Part shown: one piece after another, positions 42,816 to 53,124 of the stretch
Layout: each line of letters opens with the position of its first letter
How positions within the stretch are numbered: the first letter of the stretch is position 1
Origin: Rhodophyticola sp. CCM32
GTDB taxonomy: Bacteria; Pseudomonadota; Alphaproteobacteria; Rhodobacterales; Rhodobacteraceae
Reading direction: 5' to 3'
Assembly (NCBI RefSeq): GCF_004751985.1
Contig: NZ_CP038492.1
Coordinates: 186,001 to 250,000 of the forward strand
Length of the DNA: 64,000 nt
Program-made: the position numbers and the translations under genes
The notes under the pieces: model-generated
Told to the model about the DNA's origin: nothing
The model's input: only the letters and a program-made list of their open reading frames with translations
Databases searched by the model: none

Positions 42816-44626
42816 TATTCCACCGTCACCGATTTTGCCAGATTGCGCGGTTGATCCACATCCGTGCCCTTATGCACCGCCGTGTGATAGGCGATCAATT
42901 GTGCCGGGATCGAATAAAGGATCGGCGCGAAAAACGGGTCCCCCCCGGGCATGACCAGCGTCTGCCAGACCCCGTCCGAGGCGGCATCGGCCCCTGCTTT
43001 GTCACTCACCAGCCAGACCTTGCCTTCGCGGGCCATGACCTCCTGCATGTTCGAGACGGTCTTGTCAAAAAGCTCGTCCCGGGGCGCCAGAACCACCACC
43101 GGCACGGTTTTGTCGACCAGCGCAATCGGCCCGTGTTTCAACTCGCCCGAGGCATAGCCTTCCGCATGGATATAGCTGATCTCCTTGAGTTTCAGCGCCC
43201 CTTCCAGGGCCAGGGGATACATCGCGCCCCGCCCCAGAAACAGCACTGTCTGCGCCCGGGCCAGCGTGCCCGTATGGCGCTTGATCTGATCCTCCAGCGC
43301 CAGCGCCTGATTGATCAGCGCGGGCAAAGCCCGCAACTGGCCCAGCAGATCGGCCTCGCGCGCGGCGTCGATATGGCCCCGCTGCCGGGCCGCGAGGATC
43401 GCCAGATTTGCCAGTACACCCAATTGGCAGACGAAAGCCTTGGTCGAGGCAACGCCGACCTCGACGCCCGCATGGATCGGCAGCGCCAGATCGCTGTCCC
43501 GCGCGATGGAACTTTCCGGCACATTCACCACCGACAGGGTGCGCGCGGCTTTGCCATCCGCATAGCGCAGCGCGGCCAGCGTATCGGCGGTTTCCCCGGA
43601 TTGGGACACAAACAATGCCGTCGCCTGATCAGAGACCGGCGGCGCGCGATAGCGGAATTCGCTTGCGATATCCACGTCGCAAGGCAGACCGGCCAGTTGT
43701 TCGAACCAGTATTTCGCCACCAGACAGGCATAATGCGCCGTGCCGCAGGCAACCAGAATAAGCCGGTCGGTATTGGTGAAATCCACATGCCCCTCGGGGA
43801 TCTGCACCGCATCACCCGGGGCATAATGGGTCAGGCATTCGGCCAGAACCACCGGCTGTTCAAACACCTCCTTGGCCATGAAATGCCGGTGCCCGCCCTT
43901 GTCGATCTGGGCCGTCTTTGCCGGGATTTCACGCAGTTCGCGATTGGCGCGTCTGCCTTCTGCATCATAAATCTCGGCCCCGGCGCGGGTGACAAAGGCG
44001 TAATCCCCCTCTTCAAGATAGGTGATCCGGTTGGTCATCGGCGACAGGGCAATCGCGTCAGAACCGACATACATCTCGCCCTCGCCATGGCCGATTGCAA
44101 GCGGTGGACCCTTGCGCGCCGCCACAATCAGATCCTCTTCGCCCTCAAACAGAAAGGCGATTGCAAATGCCCCTTCCAGATGGGTCAGCGTTTCCGCTGC
44201 CGCCTCACGGGGTGTCATGCCCTGGGACATGAAATCCTCGCAAAGCTGTGCAACCGTTTCCGTATCGGTTTCGCTTTCCCAGTCGCGACCGGCCAGACTG
44301 TCGCGCAAGCTGCGGAAATTCTCGATGATCCCGTTATGCACCACGGCCACCCGGCCGGTGCGATGGGGATGGGCATTGGCCACGCTCGGGGCCCCATGGG
44401 TGGCCCATCGCGTATGGCCTATGCCTGACTTTCCCGCCAGCGGATCATGGACCAGAAGATCGGACAGGTTCACCAGTTTGCCCACCGCGCGCCTGCGGTC
44501 CAGCCGTCCTGCCTGCACGGTGGCCAGCCCGGCACTGTCATAACCGCGATATTCCAGCCGTTTCAGGGCTTCGACAAGAATTGGTGCAACCTCATGATTG
44601 CCCAGAACACCGACAATGCCACACAT
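42815..44626 (-). CDS. glmS: Glutamine-fructose-6-phosphate aminotransferase (isomerizing)
   Basis: A 603-aa enzyme making glucosamine-6-phosphate for cell-wall and lipopolysaccharide precursors. It has the N-terminal nucleophile C2 (MCGIVGVLG), glutaminase motifs HTRWATHG and HNGIIENF, two SIS domains (SQSGETADTLAAL; GRGAMYPLALEGALKLKEI) and the C-terminal tail LAKSVTVE. It is directly after glmU (2-bp gap), which supplies the next step. Confidence 0.97.
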   Translation of the reverse strand: MCGIVGVLGNHEVAPILVEALKRLEYRGYDSAGLATVQAGRLDRRRAVGKLVNLSDLLVHDPLAGKSGIGHTRWATHGAPSVANAHPHRTGRVAVVHNGIIENFRSLRDSLAGRDWESETDTETVAQLCEDFMSQGMTPREAAAETLTHLEGAFAIAFLFEGEEDLIVAARKGPPLAIGHGEGEMYVGSDAIALSPMTNRITYLEEGDYAFVTRAGAEIYDAEGRRANRELREIPAKTAQIDKGGHRHFMAKEVFEQPVVLAECLTHYAPGDAVQIPEGHVDFTNTDRLILVACGTAHYACLVAKYWFEQLAGLPCDVDIASEFRYRAPPVSDQATALFVSQSGETADTLAALRYADGKAARTLSVVNVPESSIARDSDLALPIHAGVEVGVASTKAFVCQLGVLANLAILAARQRGHIDAAREADLLGQLRALPALINQALALEDQIKRHTGTLARAQTVLFLGRGAMYPLALEGALKLKEISYIHAEGYASGELKHGPIALVDKTVPVVVLAPRDELFDKTVSNMQEVMAREGKVWLVSDKAGADAASDGVWQTLVMPGGDPFFAPILYSIPAQLIAYHTAVHKGTDVDQPRNLAKSVTVE

Positions 44627-44628
44627 CG

Positions 44629-45978
44629 CTATGGTTCCTTTTTACCGGCTTTTATAGCCTTGAGACGGGCCATGAGTTTTGCCGCAAGCCCCGGTTTGTT
44701 GACCTGTCTGGCGCGCGCAAGGGCCATCGCCTGATCCGGCACATCCTCGGTAATGACAGAGCCGGTGGCGGTGAAAGCCTCCGCCCCGACCGTGACAGGG
44801 GCCACCAGCAATGTGTTCGACCCGATGAAGGCGCCTGCGCCGATCGTGGTCCGGTGCTTCATCACCCCGTCATAATTGCAGGTGATCGTGCCCGCGCCGA
44901 TATTCGCGTCCGCGCCCAGCTCCGCATCGCCGATATAGCTGAGATGGTTGACCTTGGCCCCCTCGCCGATCCGGGCCGCTTTCACCTCGACAAAATTGCC
45001 GATCCTGGCCCCGTTGCCCAGTTCCGTGCCCGGACGCAGCCTTGCATAGGGCCCGACCACTGTATCGGCACCCAGATGGGCCCCTTCCAGATGGGAAAAG
45101 GCGCGGATATGGGCCCCGGTCTCCACGGTGACACCGGGGCCGAAAACAACATGCGGCTCCACCAGCGCGTCGCGCCCGATATGGGTGTCATAGGCGAAAT
45201 GGACCGTTTCGGGCGCGATAAGCGTGACCCCCGCATCAAGCATTTCCGCGCGTTTGCCGGCCTGAAACAGGGCTTCCGCCCCGGCCAGTTCCGCGCGGGT
45301 GTTGATGCCAAGCGTCTCGGCCTCGGGGCAGGCAATCGCGGTGGCTGACAGGCCCTCTGCCGTTGCCAGCGCGGGCAGATCGGTCAGATAATATTCGCCC
45401 GCCTCATTGTCGGTCTTTACCCTGGCCAGCAACCCCATCAGGGTTGCGGCATCACCTGCCAGCAGCCCGGAATTGCAGAAGGATATCGCCAGGTCCTCCT
45501 CTGTGGCATCCGCCGCCTCGACAATGCGGAGCAGCCGGTCGCCCTGCATCCGCATCCTTCCATAGCGCCCGGGATCAGCGGCCTCGAACCCGAGAAACAC
45601 GATGTCATGGGTTTTGCGCGCCTCCAGCATGGCATGCAGCGTTTCGGGCCGGATAAAGGGCGTGTCGCCATAAAGCACGATCACATCCCCCTCAAACCCC
45701 TCCAGCGCCGGTGCGGCCTGCAGGACTGCATGGCCGGTGCCCAGTTGCTCCGCCTGGCGGATGCATATGGCATCAGGGTCAAATGTCGTCACGGCGGCTT
45801 CGACCTCTGCGGCGCCATGGCCGGTGACGACCACAATCCGGTCAGGCGCCAGGGTCGCGCCGGACAGGATGGCATGGGCGATCAGGGGCGCGCCGCCGAT
45901 CTGGTGGAGCACTTTCGGGCGCTCTGACTGCATCCGCGTACCCTGACCGGCTGCAAGGATAACAAGGGCTGTGGGCAT
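44629..45978 (-). CDS. glmU: Bifunctional UDP-GlcNAc pyrophosphorylase / GlcN-1-P acetyltransferase
   Basis: A 449-aa protein. The N-terminal uridylyltransferase has LAAGQGTRMQSERPKVLHQI and YGDTPFIRP. The C-terminal left-handed beta-helix (hexapeptide repeats like IGAGTITCNYDGVMKHRT) is the acetyltransferase with the conserved NYDG and KHxT residues. It yields UDP-GlcNAc. glmU-glmS form an operon. Confidence 0.97.
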   Translation of the reverse strand: MPTALVILAAGQGTRMQSERPKVLHQIGGAPLIAHAILSGATLAPDRIVVVTGHGAAEVEAAVTTFDPDAICIRQAEQLGTGHAVLQAAPALEGFEGDVIVLYGDTPFIRPETLHAMLEARKTHDIVFLGFEAADPGRYGRMRMQGDRLLRIVEAADATEEDLAISFCNSGLLAGDAATLMGLLARVKTDNEAGEYYLTDLPALATAEGLSATAIACPEAETLGINTRAELAGAEALFQAGKRAEMLDAGVTLIAPETVHFAYDTHIGRDALVEPHVVFGPGVTVETGAHIRAFSHLEGAHLGADTVVGPYARLRPGTELGNGARIGNFVEVKAARIGEGAKVNHLSYIGDAELGADANIGAGTITCNYDGVMKHRTTIGAGAFIGSNTLLVAPVTVGAEAFTATGSVITEDVPDQAMALARARQVNKPGLAAKLMARLKAIKAGKKEP

Positions 45979-46115
45979 GGGCCTGTCCGCTTTGTTTTTG
46001 GTCTTGTGAACCCGGTATTATCCATGCCACCCCGTCGCGCAAGGTCGGCATGGGTCACTTCGGCTTACGCTACATTTCAAATGCAGGCGGAAACCTGCCC
46101 AAAACGGAGGGCGCG

Positions 46116-46781
46116 ATGCGCTGTGTGATCTTCGATCTGGACGGGACGCTGGCCGATACATCGGGCGATCTGATCGCGGCGGCCAATGCGGCACTTGGCG
46201 CGCTGGGGCATCCGCCGCAACTGGTGCAGGGGCGCGATGACGCCACCGCCTTTCGCGGCGGGCGGGCGATGCTGAAACTGGGCTTCGAGCGGCTGGGCAT
46301 CCCATGGTCTGATGCGGAGCTGGAGGCCGGATACCCGGTGCTGCTGAAGGCCTATGCCAAGGCGATTGATGTGCATACACGGCTTTATCCCGGCGCGATC
46401 GACGCGGTCGATCGTCTGCGCACCGCCGGTCTGGCGGTGGGCATCTGCACCAACAAACCCGAAGCACTGGCCGAGACATTGATGACCCGGCTGGGCGTGC
46501 GTGACCGGTTTGATGCCCTTGTGGGCGCTGATACGCTGCCGGTGCGCAAACCGGACCCGGCCCCCTACCGGCTGGCGGTAGAACGGGCGGGCGGCACGCT
46601 TGCCCGCTCGCTTCTGATCGGAGACACCGACACGGACCGCAAAACCGCCCGGGCCGCCGGTGTTCCCAGCATCCTGGTCACCTTCGGCCCCGATGGCCGC
46701 GGGGTTCAGAGATTGGAGCCCGAGGCGCTTCTCGACCATTACGATGATCTCGACACTATCATCCCCCGCCTGATCCCCTGA
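46116..46781 (+). CDS. gph: HAD-family phosphatase, phosphoglycolate phosphatase-like
   Basis: A 221-aa HAD hydrolase: motif I FDLDGTLADT (D8, D10), motif II TNKPE, motif III K in VRKPDPAPY, motif IV LIGDTDTDRKTARAAGVP. Size, cap and motifs match phosphoglycolate phosphatase, which removes 2-phosphoglycolate, but related HADs share this pattern. ATG 46116 has CGGAGG seven bases upstream. Confidence 0.85.
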   Translation: MRCVIFDLDGTLADTSGDLIAAANAALGALGHPPQLVQGRDDATAFRGGRAMLKLGFERLGIPWSDAELEAGYPVLLKAYAKAIDVHTRLYPGAIDAVDRLRTAGLAVGICTNKPEALAETLMTRLGVRDRFDALVGADTLPVRKPDPAPYRLAVERAGGTLARSLLIGDTDTDRKTARAAGVPSILVTFGPDGRGVQRLEPEALLDHYDDLDTIIPRLIP

Positions 46782-46889
46782 TCCGGGTCTTCTCTGCTTT
46801 TCAAACATCCCCGCCGGAGGCATTCTGATCTCTCAGGCGGGGTCTGACATGGGATTGACGCGCGCCGCGTGCCGCATAATCCTTGCCCC

Positions 46890-48083
46890 ATGGATAAAAC
46901 GCGTTTCACCGGCAGTTTCACACAACAGGAACCGATCCCAGAGGCAGGCATTGCCGCCGCGATGGAGGTTCTGCAACACGGGCGCCTGCATCGCTATAAC
47001 CTGCAAGGCGATGAGGCCGGAGAAACGGCGCTTCTGGAGGAGGAGTTCGCCGCCTTCACCGGAGCGAAATATGCCCTTGCGGTGGCCTCTGGCGGCTATG
47101 CCATGGGCTGCGCGCTTCGGGCGTTGGAGGTTCAGCCCGGCGATAAAGTGCTGTCGAACGGGTTTACCCTGGCCCCGGTGCCCGGCGCGATTGCCAGCCT
47201 TGGCGCCGAGCCGGTCTTTGTGGAGACGACGGACAGTCTGACCATCGACCTGCCCGATCTGGCCGAGAAAGCCGCAACCAGCGGTGCGCGGGTGCTGCTG
47301 CTCAGCCATATGCGCGGGCATATATGTGATATGGATGCGCTGATGGAAATCTGTGACCGGGCGGGCCTTGCCGTGGTCGAGGATTGCGCCCACACGATGG
47401 GTGCGGCCTGGAAGAATGTGCCCTCGGGCCGCCATGGCGTATTCGGCTGTTATTCGGCGCAGACCTACAAACATATCAATTCCGGCGAGGGCGGAGTGTT
47501 GATCTCCGACGACGCGGAACTGATGGCGCGGGCGATCATCCAGTCGGGCAGTTATATGCTTTATGGCCGTCATCGGGCCGCCCCCCCGGCGGAGGTGTTC
47601 GAACGGGTGAAATATGTGACCCCGAATATCTCCGGGCGGATGGACAATCTGCGCGCGGCGATCCTGCGCCCGCAACTGGCCGATCTGCCGGCGCAGGTGG
47701 CCCGCTGGAACGCGCTTTACAGGAGGGTGGAGGACGGGTTGCGAAACACACCCGGGCTCAGGATCATCGAGCGGGATGCCCGGGCACGGATAGTGGGCTC
47801 ATCCATCCAGTTTCTGCTGCCCGGAAAAAGCCCCGAGGTGATCCAAAGCGTTATCGCGGCCTGTCTGGACCGGGGGGTGGAACTGAAATGGTTCGGCGCG
47901 GACCAACCGGCGGGGTTCACCTCGCGCTATGACAGCTGGCAGTATGCGCCACGCCAGACGCTTCCAAAGACCGACCGGGTGCTGGCGGTTTTGATGGATA
48001 TGCGGTTGCCGCTGACATTCAAGGAGACCGATTGCGACCAGATTGCCGCGATCATCCGTGATGAGGTGAGGGCGGTTGCATGA
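46890..48083 (+). CDS. DegT/DnrJ/EryC1/StrS-family PLP aminotransferase, 397 aa
   Basis: The PLP lysine is in SAQTYKHINSGEGGVLISDD (~K200); the VEDCAHTMGA segment has the PLP-ring aspartate. Enzymes of this family transaminate keto-sugars, but no sugar-nucleotide genes are near, so a different substrate is possible. ATG 46890 chosen for MDKTRFTGSFTQQEPIPEAG; a start at 46869 adds seven unmatched residues. Confidence 0.85.
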   Translation: MDKTRFTGSFTQQEPIPEAGIAAAMEVLQHGRLHRYNLQGDEAGETALLEEEFAAFTGAKYALAVASGGYAMGCALRALEVQPGDKVLSNGFTLAPVPGAIASLGAEPVFVETTDSLTIDLPDLAEKAATSGARVLLLSHMRGHICDMDALMEICDRAGLAVVEDCAHTMGAAWKNVPSGRHGVFGCYSAQTYKHINSGEGGVLISDDAELMARAIIQSGSYMLYGRHRAAPPAEVFERVKYVTPNISGRMDNLRAAILRPQLADLPAQVARWNALYRRVEDGLRNTPGLRIIERDARARIVGSSIQFLLPGKSPEVIQSVIAACLDRGVELKWFGADQPAGFTSRYDSWQYAPRQTLPKTDRVLAVLMDMRLPLTFKETDCDQIAAIIRDEVRAVA

Positions 48084-48089
48084 GGGGCC

Positions 48090-48129
48090 GAAATCCGCGC
48101 GGATTTCCGGTGGAATTCTTGAGAATTCC
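48090..48129. terminator. Tandem palindromes after the DegT gene
   Basis: GAAATCCGCGCGGATTTC (48090-48107) is a perfect 18-bp palindrome. GGAATTCT-TG-AGAATTCC (48112-48129) is a perfect 8-bp-arm inverted repeat right after it. The layout mirrors 42187-42228. Confidence 0.5.
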
Positions 48130-48252
48130 GGCCCCGTGAAGAGAGCGGGCCGGGGCCGCAGGTTGGAAATGCGCCTCCGGCGGAAGTATTTTTGAGATAG
48201 AGAAAGGCTGTGCCTGCGAGATGTTTTGACTTTGCGGCCCGGTTTGGATATG

Positions 48253-48272
48253 AATTGAACAATCGTTCAATT
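48253..48272. promoter_or_regulatory. Candidate TetR-type operator before the liu operon
   Basis: AATTGAACaatcGTTCAATT is a perfect inverted repeat with 8-bp arms and a 4-bp spacer, 16 bp upstream of the ivd start. It overlaps the likely ribosome site/promoter region, a good repressor position. Such operators are typical for TetR-family repressors. The matching regulator is not identified; the TetR gene at 63579 has a related but different site. Confidence 0.6.
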
Positions 48273-48288
48273 AAAGGGAGGGCGGCCC

Positions 48289-49452
48289 ATGTTCATGGCC
48301 TCCATGACGTTCGATCTGGGTGAGGATGTAGGTGCCTTGCGCGATATGGTGCATCGCTGGGCCCAGGACCGTGTCAGGCCGATGGCCGCCGAGATCGACC
48401 GTTCCAACGCTTTCCCGCCGGAACTATGGGCCGAGATGGGGGAGTTGGGCCTGCTGGGCATCACTGTTGATGAGGCATTCGGCGGTGCGGGCATGGGCTA
48501 TCTGGCCCATGTGATCGCGGTGGAAGAGATCGCGCGCGCCTCGGCGTCTGTCTCTCTGAGTTATGGGGCGCATTCCAATTTATGCGTGAACCAGATCAGG
48601 CTGAATGGCACCCAGGAACAGAAGGCGAAATACCTGCCCGGGCTGGTCTCGGGCCAGCATGTGGGCGCTTTGGCGATGTCCGAGGCGGGGGCGGGCAGCG
48701 ATGTGGTCGGCATGAAACTGCGCGCCGAGAAACGCAATGACCGCTATATTCTGAACGGGACGAAATACTGGATCACCAATGGCCCGGATGCGGACACTCT
48801 GGTGGTTTATGCCAAGACCGACCCGGAGGCGGGCAGCAAGGGTATGACCGCCTTTCTGATCGAAAAGGATATGGTGGGGTTCAGCACATCGCCGCATTTC
48901 GACAAGATGGGCATGCGCGGGTCGAACACTGCGGAACTGATCTTTGACGATGTGGAAGTGCCGTTCGAGAATGTGCTGGGCGAAGAGGGCAAGGGCGTGC
49001 GTGTGCTGATGTCGGGCCTTGATTATGAACGTGTGGTGCTCAGTGGGATCGGCACCGGCATCATGGCCGCCTGTCTGGATGAAATCATGCCCTATATGGT
49101 CGAGCGCAAGCAGTTCGGCCAGAGCATCGGGAATTTCCAGCTTATGCAGGGCAAGATCGCCGATATGTATACCAAGATGAATTCGGCCCGGGCCTATGTC
49201 TATGAGGTCGCCAAAGCCTGTGACCGGGGGCAGGTGACACGTCAGGATGCGGCGGCCTGCGTGCTCTATGCGTCGGAAGAGGCGATGGTTGTGGCCCATC
49301 AGGCGGTGCAGGCCATGGGCGGGGCGGGGTTCATGAATGACAGCGCGGTGTCCCGGCTGTTCCGCGATGCCAAGCTTATGGAAATCGGCGCCGGCACGTC
49401 AGAGATACGCCGGATGCTTGTGGGCCGGGAACTGATGGGGGCGATGGGGTGA
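48289..49452 (+). CDS. ivd: Isovaleryl-CoA dehydrogenase (leucine degradation)
   Basis: A 387-aa FAD acyl-CoA dehydrogenase; converts isovaleryl-CoA to 3-methylcrotonyl-CoA. Family blocks: SYGAHSNLCVNQI, ALAMSEAGAGSDVVGMKLRAE (FAD loop), KYWITNGPDADTLVVYAKTD, and the catalytic Glu region LDYERVVLSGIGTGIM; C-terminal GAGTSEIRRMLVGREL. The SLSYGAHSNLC and DYERVVL features are those of IVD rather than short-chain enzymes. First gene of the liu operon. Confidence 0.95.
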   Translation: MFMASMTFDLGEDVGALRDMVHRWAQDRVRPMAAEIDRSNAFPPELWAEMGELGLLGITVDEAFGGAGMGYLAHVIAVEEIARASASVSLSYGAHSNLCVNQIRLNGTQEQKAKYLPGLVSGQHVGALAMSEAGAGSDVVGMKLRAEKRNDRYILNGTKYWITNGPDADTLVVYAKTDPEAGSKGMTAFLIEKDMVGFSTSPHFDKMGMRGSNTAELIFDDVEVPFENVLGEEGKGVRVLMSGLDYERVVLSGIGTGIMAACLDEIMPYMVERKQFGQSIGNFQLMQGKIADMYTKMNSARAYVYEVAKACDRGQVTRQDAAACVLYASEEAMVVAHQAVQAMGGAGFMNDSAVSRLFRDAKLMEIGAGTSEIRRMLVGRELMGAMG

Positions 49453-49522
49453 GCGCCGATATCGGCCCGCGCCGGGCGGCCCCCACAGGGAAGGTTCCAG
49501 ATGACCGGCTGGAGGGGATGTG

Positions 49523-49840
49523 ATGGCCTCTCTCTCGCGCAGCTATGCGTTTTCATTGGCTGGTCTGTTGGGTCTGGCAGGCCTGGTGGGTCTGTGGCTG
49601 GGTTTGCGCGCCCAACCTCCGGGGGAGATGGAGATTATCACCGTGATCGCTGCGGGCTATGTGGTGGAAACCGGCGGGTCGCTGACAGATTGCCATGCAG
49701 AACCCTCGGCCCTGCCGGAGGTGCGGTTGGTCATTGTTTGCCAGCCGGGTCATGGCGCGCTGCGGCTGTATCCTGTGGATGACTGGGGTGTCCTTGTGGA
49801 CATCGCTGACCCGCTGGATGGGGAGGCGCCCCGGATATGA
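49523..49840 (+). CDS. Small membrane-anchored protein in the liu operon, 105 aa
   Basis: One N-terminal membrane helix (SYAFSLAGLLGLAGLVGLWL) then a ~75-residue domain of unknown type, with two cysteines (LTDCHAEPS, VIVCQPG) that could form a disulfide outside the membrane. Its stop overlaps the next start (ATGA), so it belongs to the operon, but a role in leucine breakdown is not obvious. Start is ATG 49523 right after another possible start GTG. Confidence 0.65.
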   Translation: MASLSRSYAFSLAGLLGLAGLVGLWLGLRAQPPGEMEIITVIAAGYVVETGGSLTDCHAEPSALPEVRLVIVCQPGHGALRLYPVDDWGVLVDIADPLDGEAPRI

Positions 49841-51408
49841 GCGATTTTTCGGGCCTGAACGGGATGCTGCCCCGCCTCAAAGGCAGGTCCTACGAGGCAT
49901 TGCGCGATGGCTTCGCCTGGGATCTGCCCGGGCGGCTGAACATGGCAGCGCAGGTTCTGGACCACCCCGGGGAGGCGCTGGCGATCCGCGATCTGTCAGC
50001 GGGGCAGGATATCAGCTTTGGCGCATTGCGCCTTATGGCGGGCCAATTGGCGGCGGCGCTGCGCAGTCGGAGTGTGAAACGGGGCGATCGGGTAGGCGTG
50101 CTGCGCGGGCAGGATGGCTGGTGCGCGGCGGCCCATATCGCGATATGGCAACTCGGCGCGATTTCGGTGCCCCTGTTCAAGCTGTTCCGGGAAGATGCGC
50201 TCAGCTCCCGGCTGGCGGATAGCGGTGCGGGCCGGGTGATCAGCGATGGCGAGGGTGCGGGTCTTTTGGCGGCGTTTGATCTGGATGTGCTGGTCCCCGA
50301 GACTGAAACGCTGCCACCCCGCTTTGGCGAGATGGCGGATACCGGCCCGGAAGACCCGGCGGTGCTGATCTATACCAGCGGCACAACCGGCAGCCCCAAA
50401 GGCGCGCTTCATGGGCATCGGGTCTTGACCGGCCACCTGCCTGGGGTCGAGATCAGCCATGATTTCCTGGGCCAGCCCGGCGATGTGATCTGGACACCTG
50501 CGGACTGGGCCTGGATCGGCGGGTTGTTCGATGTGCTGATGCCGGGCCTTGCCCTGGGTGTGCCGGTAGTGGCCGCCCGGATGCCGAAATTCACCGTCGC
50601 GGCCTGTCTGGAAATCTGTCGCAAAGGCGCTGTGCGCAACGTGTTCTTTCCGCCCACGGCCTTGCGGATGCTGAAGGCGGCGGAGGCGCGGATTGACGGT
50701 TTGCGCTCGGTCGCGTCGGGGGGCGAACCGCTTGGTGCTGCGATGCTGGACTGGGGGCGGCGTGCTTTTGATCTGGAGATCAACGAGTTCTATGGCCAGA
50801 CCGAATGCAACATGATTGTGTCCTCCTGTTCTTCCCTGTTCCCGGCCAAACCCGGGGCCATCGGCAGGCCGGTGCCGGGTCATGAGGTGGCTGTGATCGG
50901 TGCGGATGGCCGAGAAACGCAGGAAGAGGGCGATGTGGCCGTGCGGCGGGGGTCGGCCTCGATGATGTTGAGCTATTGGCAGAAACCACAGGAAACGGCG
51001 GATAAATTCCGGGGCGACTGGATGCTGACCGGCGACCGGGGGCTTTGGGAGGGCCCGTATCTGCGGTTCATGGGCCGCGAGGATGATGTGATCACCTCGG
51101 CGGGTTACCGGATCGGCCCCGCAGAGATCGAGGATTGTCTGCTGAGCCATCCGGGCGTGGCAAGTGCCGGAGTGGTGAGCAAGCCCGATGCGCTGCGCAC
51201 CGAGATCGTCAAGGCCTATGTGGTGGCCAAAGACGGGGCGGATATCACCGCCGGGGTCTTGCAGGATTGGGTGAAAGGGCGGCTCGCCTCATATTCCTAT
51301 CCGCGTGAGATAAGCTTTGTGGAGGCTTTGCCGATGACCGTGACCGGCAAGGTGATCCGCAAGGACCTGAAAGCTCTGGCGGTTGCGGAACAGGAGAATG
51401 GCGCATGA
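49837..51408 (+). CDS. AMP-forming acyl-CoA synthetase in the liu operon, 523 aa
   Basis: Adenylate-forming P-loop [11 protein letters not shown] at ~179-189; motif [10 protein letters not shown] (~316), [19 protein letters not shown] and catalytic lysine in [12 protein letters not shown] near the end. Could activate acetoacetate, isovalerate or another branched acid to feed the pathway. Coupled by ATGA to the membrane protein upstream and to mccB downstream. Confidence 0.9.
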   Translation: MSDFSGLNGMLPRLKGRSYEALRDGFAWDLPGRLNMAAQVLDHPGEALAIRDLSAGQDISFGALRLMAGQLAAALRSRSVKRGDRVGVLRGQDGWCAAAHIAIWQLGAISVPLFKLFREDALSSRLADSGAGRVISDGEGAGLLAAFDLDVLVPETETLPPRFGEMADTGPEDPAVLIYTSGTTGSPKGALHGHRVLTGHLPGVEISHDFLGQPGDVIWTPADWAWIGGLFDVLMPGLALGVPVVAARMPKFTVAACLEICRKGAVRNVFFPPTALRMLKAAEARIDGLRSVASGGEPLGAAMLDWGRRAFDLEINEFYGQTECNMIVSSCSSLFPAKPGAIGRPVPGHEVAVIGADGRETQEEGDVAVRRGSASMMLSYWQKPQETADKFRGDWMLTGDRGLWEGPYLRFMGREDDVITSAGYRIGPAEIEDCLLSHPGVASAGVVSKPDALRTEIVKAYVVAKDGADITAGVLQDWVKGRLASYSYPREISFVEALPMTVTGKVIRKDLKALAVAEQENGA

Positions 51409-53009
51409 AGTTGAGATCGGCCTTTATGGCGGGATCGGAAGAGGCGAAAGCCAACCGCGCGGCGCATCTGGAGGCTTTGGCTGTGGTGCGCGCGGCGGCG
51501 GATCTGGCGGCATCGGGCGGCGGGCAGAAGGCCCGTGACCGGCATCTGTCCAGGGGCAAGATGCTGCCGCGGGACCGGGTGGCGAACCTGCTTGATCCCG
51601 GTTCACCGTTTCTGGAGGTGGGTGCCACCGCAGGCCATGAGATGTATGATGGTGCTGCCCCCTGTGGCGGGGCCATCGCCGGGGTCGGTCGGGTGCACGG
51701 GCAGGAGGTGATGGTTGTCTGCAATGATGCGACGGTGAAGGGCGGCACCTATTATCCGATCACCGTAAAGAAACATCTGCGTGCGCAGGAGATCGCCGGG
51801 GAATGCGGTTTGCCCTGCATCTATCTGGTCGATAGTGGCGGGGCGAACCTGCCCAATCAGGATGAGGTGTTCCCCGACCGGGATCATTTCGGGCGGATTT
51901 TCTACAACCAGGCGCGGATGAGCGCCAGAGGCATTCCGCAGATTGCGGTTGTCATGGGCTCCTGCACTGCGGGCGGGGCTTATGTTCCGGCGATGTCGGA
52001 TGTGACCATTATTGTAAAAGAACAGGGCACGATCTTTCTGGCAGGTCCACCGCTGGTCAAGGCCGCGACCGGCGAGGTGGTGACGGCGGAGGATCTGGGC
52101 GGCGGCGATGTGCATACGCGCCTGTCCGGGGTTGCGGATTATCTGGCGGAGGATGATGCCCATGCGCTGGCTTTGGCGCGCCGGGCCGTGCAATCCTTCA
52201 ACCGGGCAAAACCCGCCACCGTGCAATGGCAGACCCCGGAAGACCCGGCCTATGACCCTGAAGAGCTGCTCTCGGTTGTGCCTGCCGCGCTGACCACACC
52301 CTATGATATCCGCGAGGTGATTGCGCGGGTGGTGGACGGCTCGCGCTTTGACGAGTTCAAACCCCGGTTCGGGGAGACACTTGTGTGCGGTTTTGCCCAT
52401 CTGATGGGCTGCCCGGTGGGGATTGTCGCCAATAACGGGGTGCTGTTTTCCGAGGCCGCGCAGAAAGCCGCGCATTTTGTGGAACTGTGCTCGCAGCGGT
52501 CGGTTCCTTTGATGTTCCTGCAGAATATCACCGGCTTCATGGTCGGCCGGAAATACGAGAATGAGGGGATCGCCCGGCACGGGGCCAAGATGGTCACGGC
52601 GGTGGCCACCACATCGGTGCCGAAAATCACCATGGTGGTGGGCGGGTCCTTCGGGGCCGGGAATTACGGGATGGCCGGGCGCGCCTATCAGCCGCGTTTC
52701 ATGTGGTCCTGGCCGAACAGTCGTATCTCGGTCATGGGCGGCGCGCAGGCGGCGGGCGTGCTGGCAACCGTGAAGCGCGACGCGATGGAGCGCGCGGGGG
52801 AGGATTGGTCCACCGAGGCCGAGGCCGCGTTCAGGCAACCGACGATTGATATGTTCGAGCGCCAGTCGCATCCGCTTTATGCCAGTGCCCGGCTTTGGGA
52901 TGACGGGGTGGTGGACCCGCGGAAAACCCGCGAAGTGCTGTTTCTGAGCCTGTCGGCAGCCCTGAACGCACCGATAGAGGAGACGCGGTTTGGCGTCTTC
53001 CGGATGTGA
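51405..53009 (+). CDS. mccB: 3-methylcrotonyl-CoA carboxylase, beta (carboxyltransferase) subunit
   Basis: A 534-aa carboxyltransferase: two crotonase-like halves ([35 protein letters not shown]; the second half [20 protein letters not shown] with the acyl-CoA and biotin oxyanion loops). It moves CO2 from biotin on the alpha subunit to methylcrotonyl-CoA. The motif [14 protein letters not shown] distinguishes MCC beta from propionyl-CoA carboxylase beta. Confidence 0.94.
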   Translation: MKLRSAFMAGSEEAKANRAAHLEALAVVRAAADLAASGGGQKARDRHLSRGKMLPRDRVANLLDPGSPFLEVGATAGHEMYDGAAPCGGAIAGVGRVHGQEVMVVCNDATVKGGTYYPITVKKHLRAQEIAGECGLPCIYLVDSGGANLPNQDEVFPDRDHFGRIFYNQARMSARGIPQIAVVMGSCTAGGAYVPAMSDVTIIVKEQGTIFLAGPPLVKAATGEVVTAEDLGGGDVHTRLSGVADYLAEDDAHALALARRAVQSFNRAKPATVQWQTPEDPAYDPEELLSVVPAALTTPYDIREVIARVVDGSRFDEFKPRFGETLVCGFAHLMGCPVGIVANNGVLFSEAAQKAAHFVELCSQRSVPLMFLQNITGFMVGRKYENEGIARHGAKMVTAVATTSVPKITMVVGGSFGAGNYGMAGRAYQPRFMWSWPNSRISVMGGAQAAGVLATVKRDAMERAGEDWSTEAEAAFRQPTIDMFERQSHPLYASARLWDDGVVDPRKTREVLFLSLSAALNAPIEETRFGVFRM

Positions 53010-53124
53010 GCGGTGAGAGCGTTGAGCGCGCGGGAGCGAGGGGCCAGCCCCTCGCGCTCCCCGGGATATTTGCGAAGCAGAGAAGCGGGCGGTCTTGGGA
53101 TGATGAGCGATCCGGGAGGTGCGG

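Noticed and set aside
42851..44428. 525-codon open frame opposite glmS
   Set aside because: GlmS is unmistakable on the minus strand; the plus frame lacks any recognisable domain.
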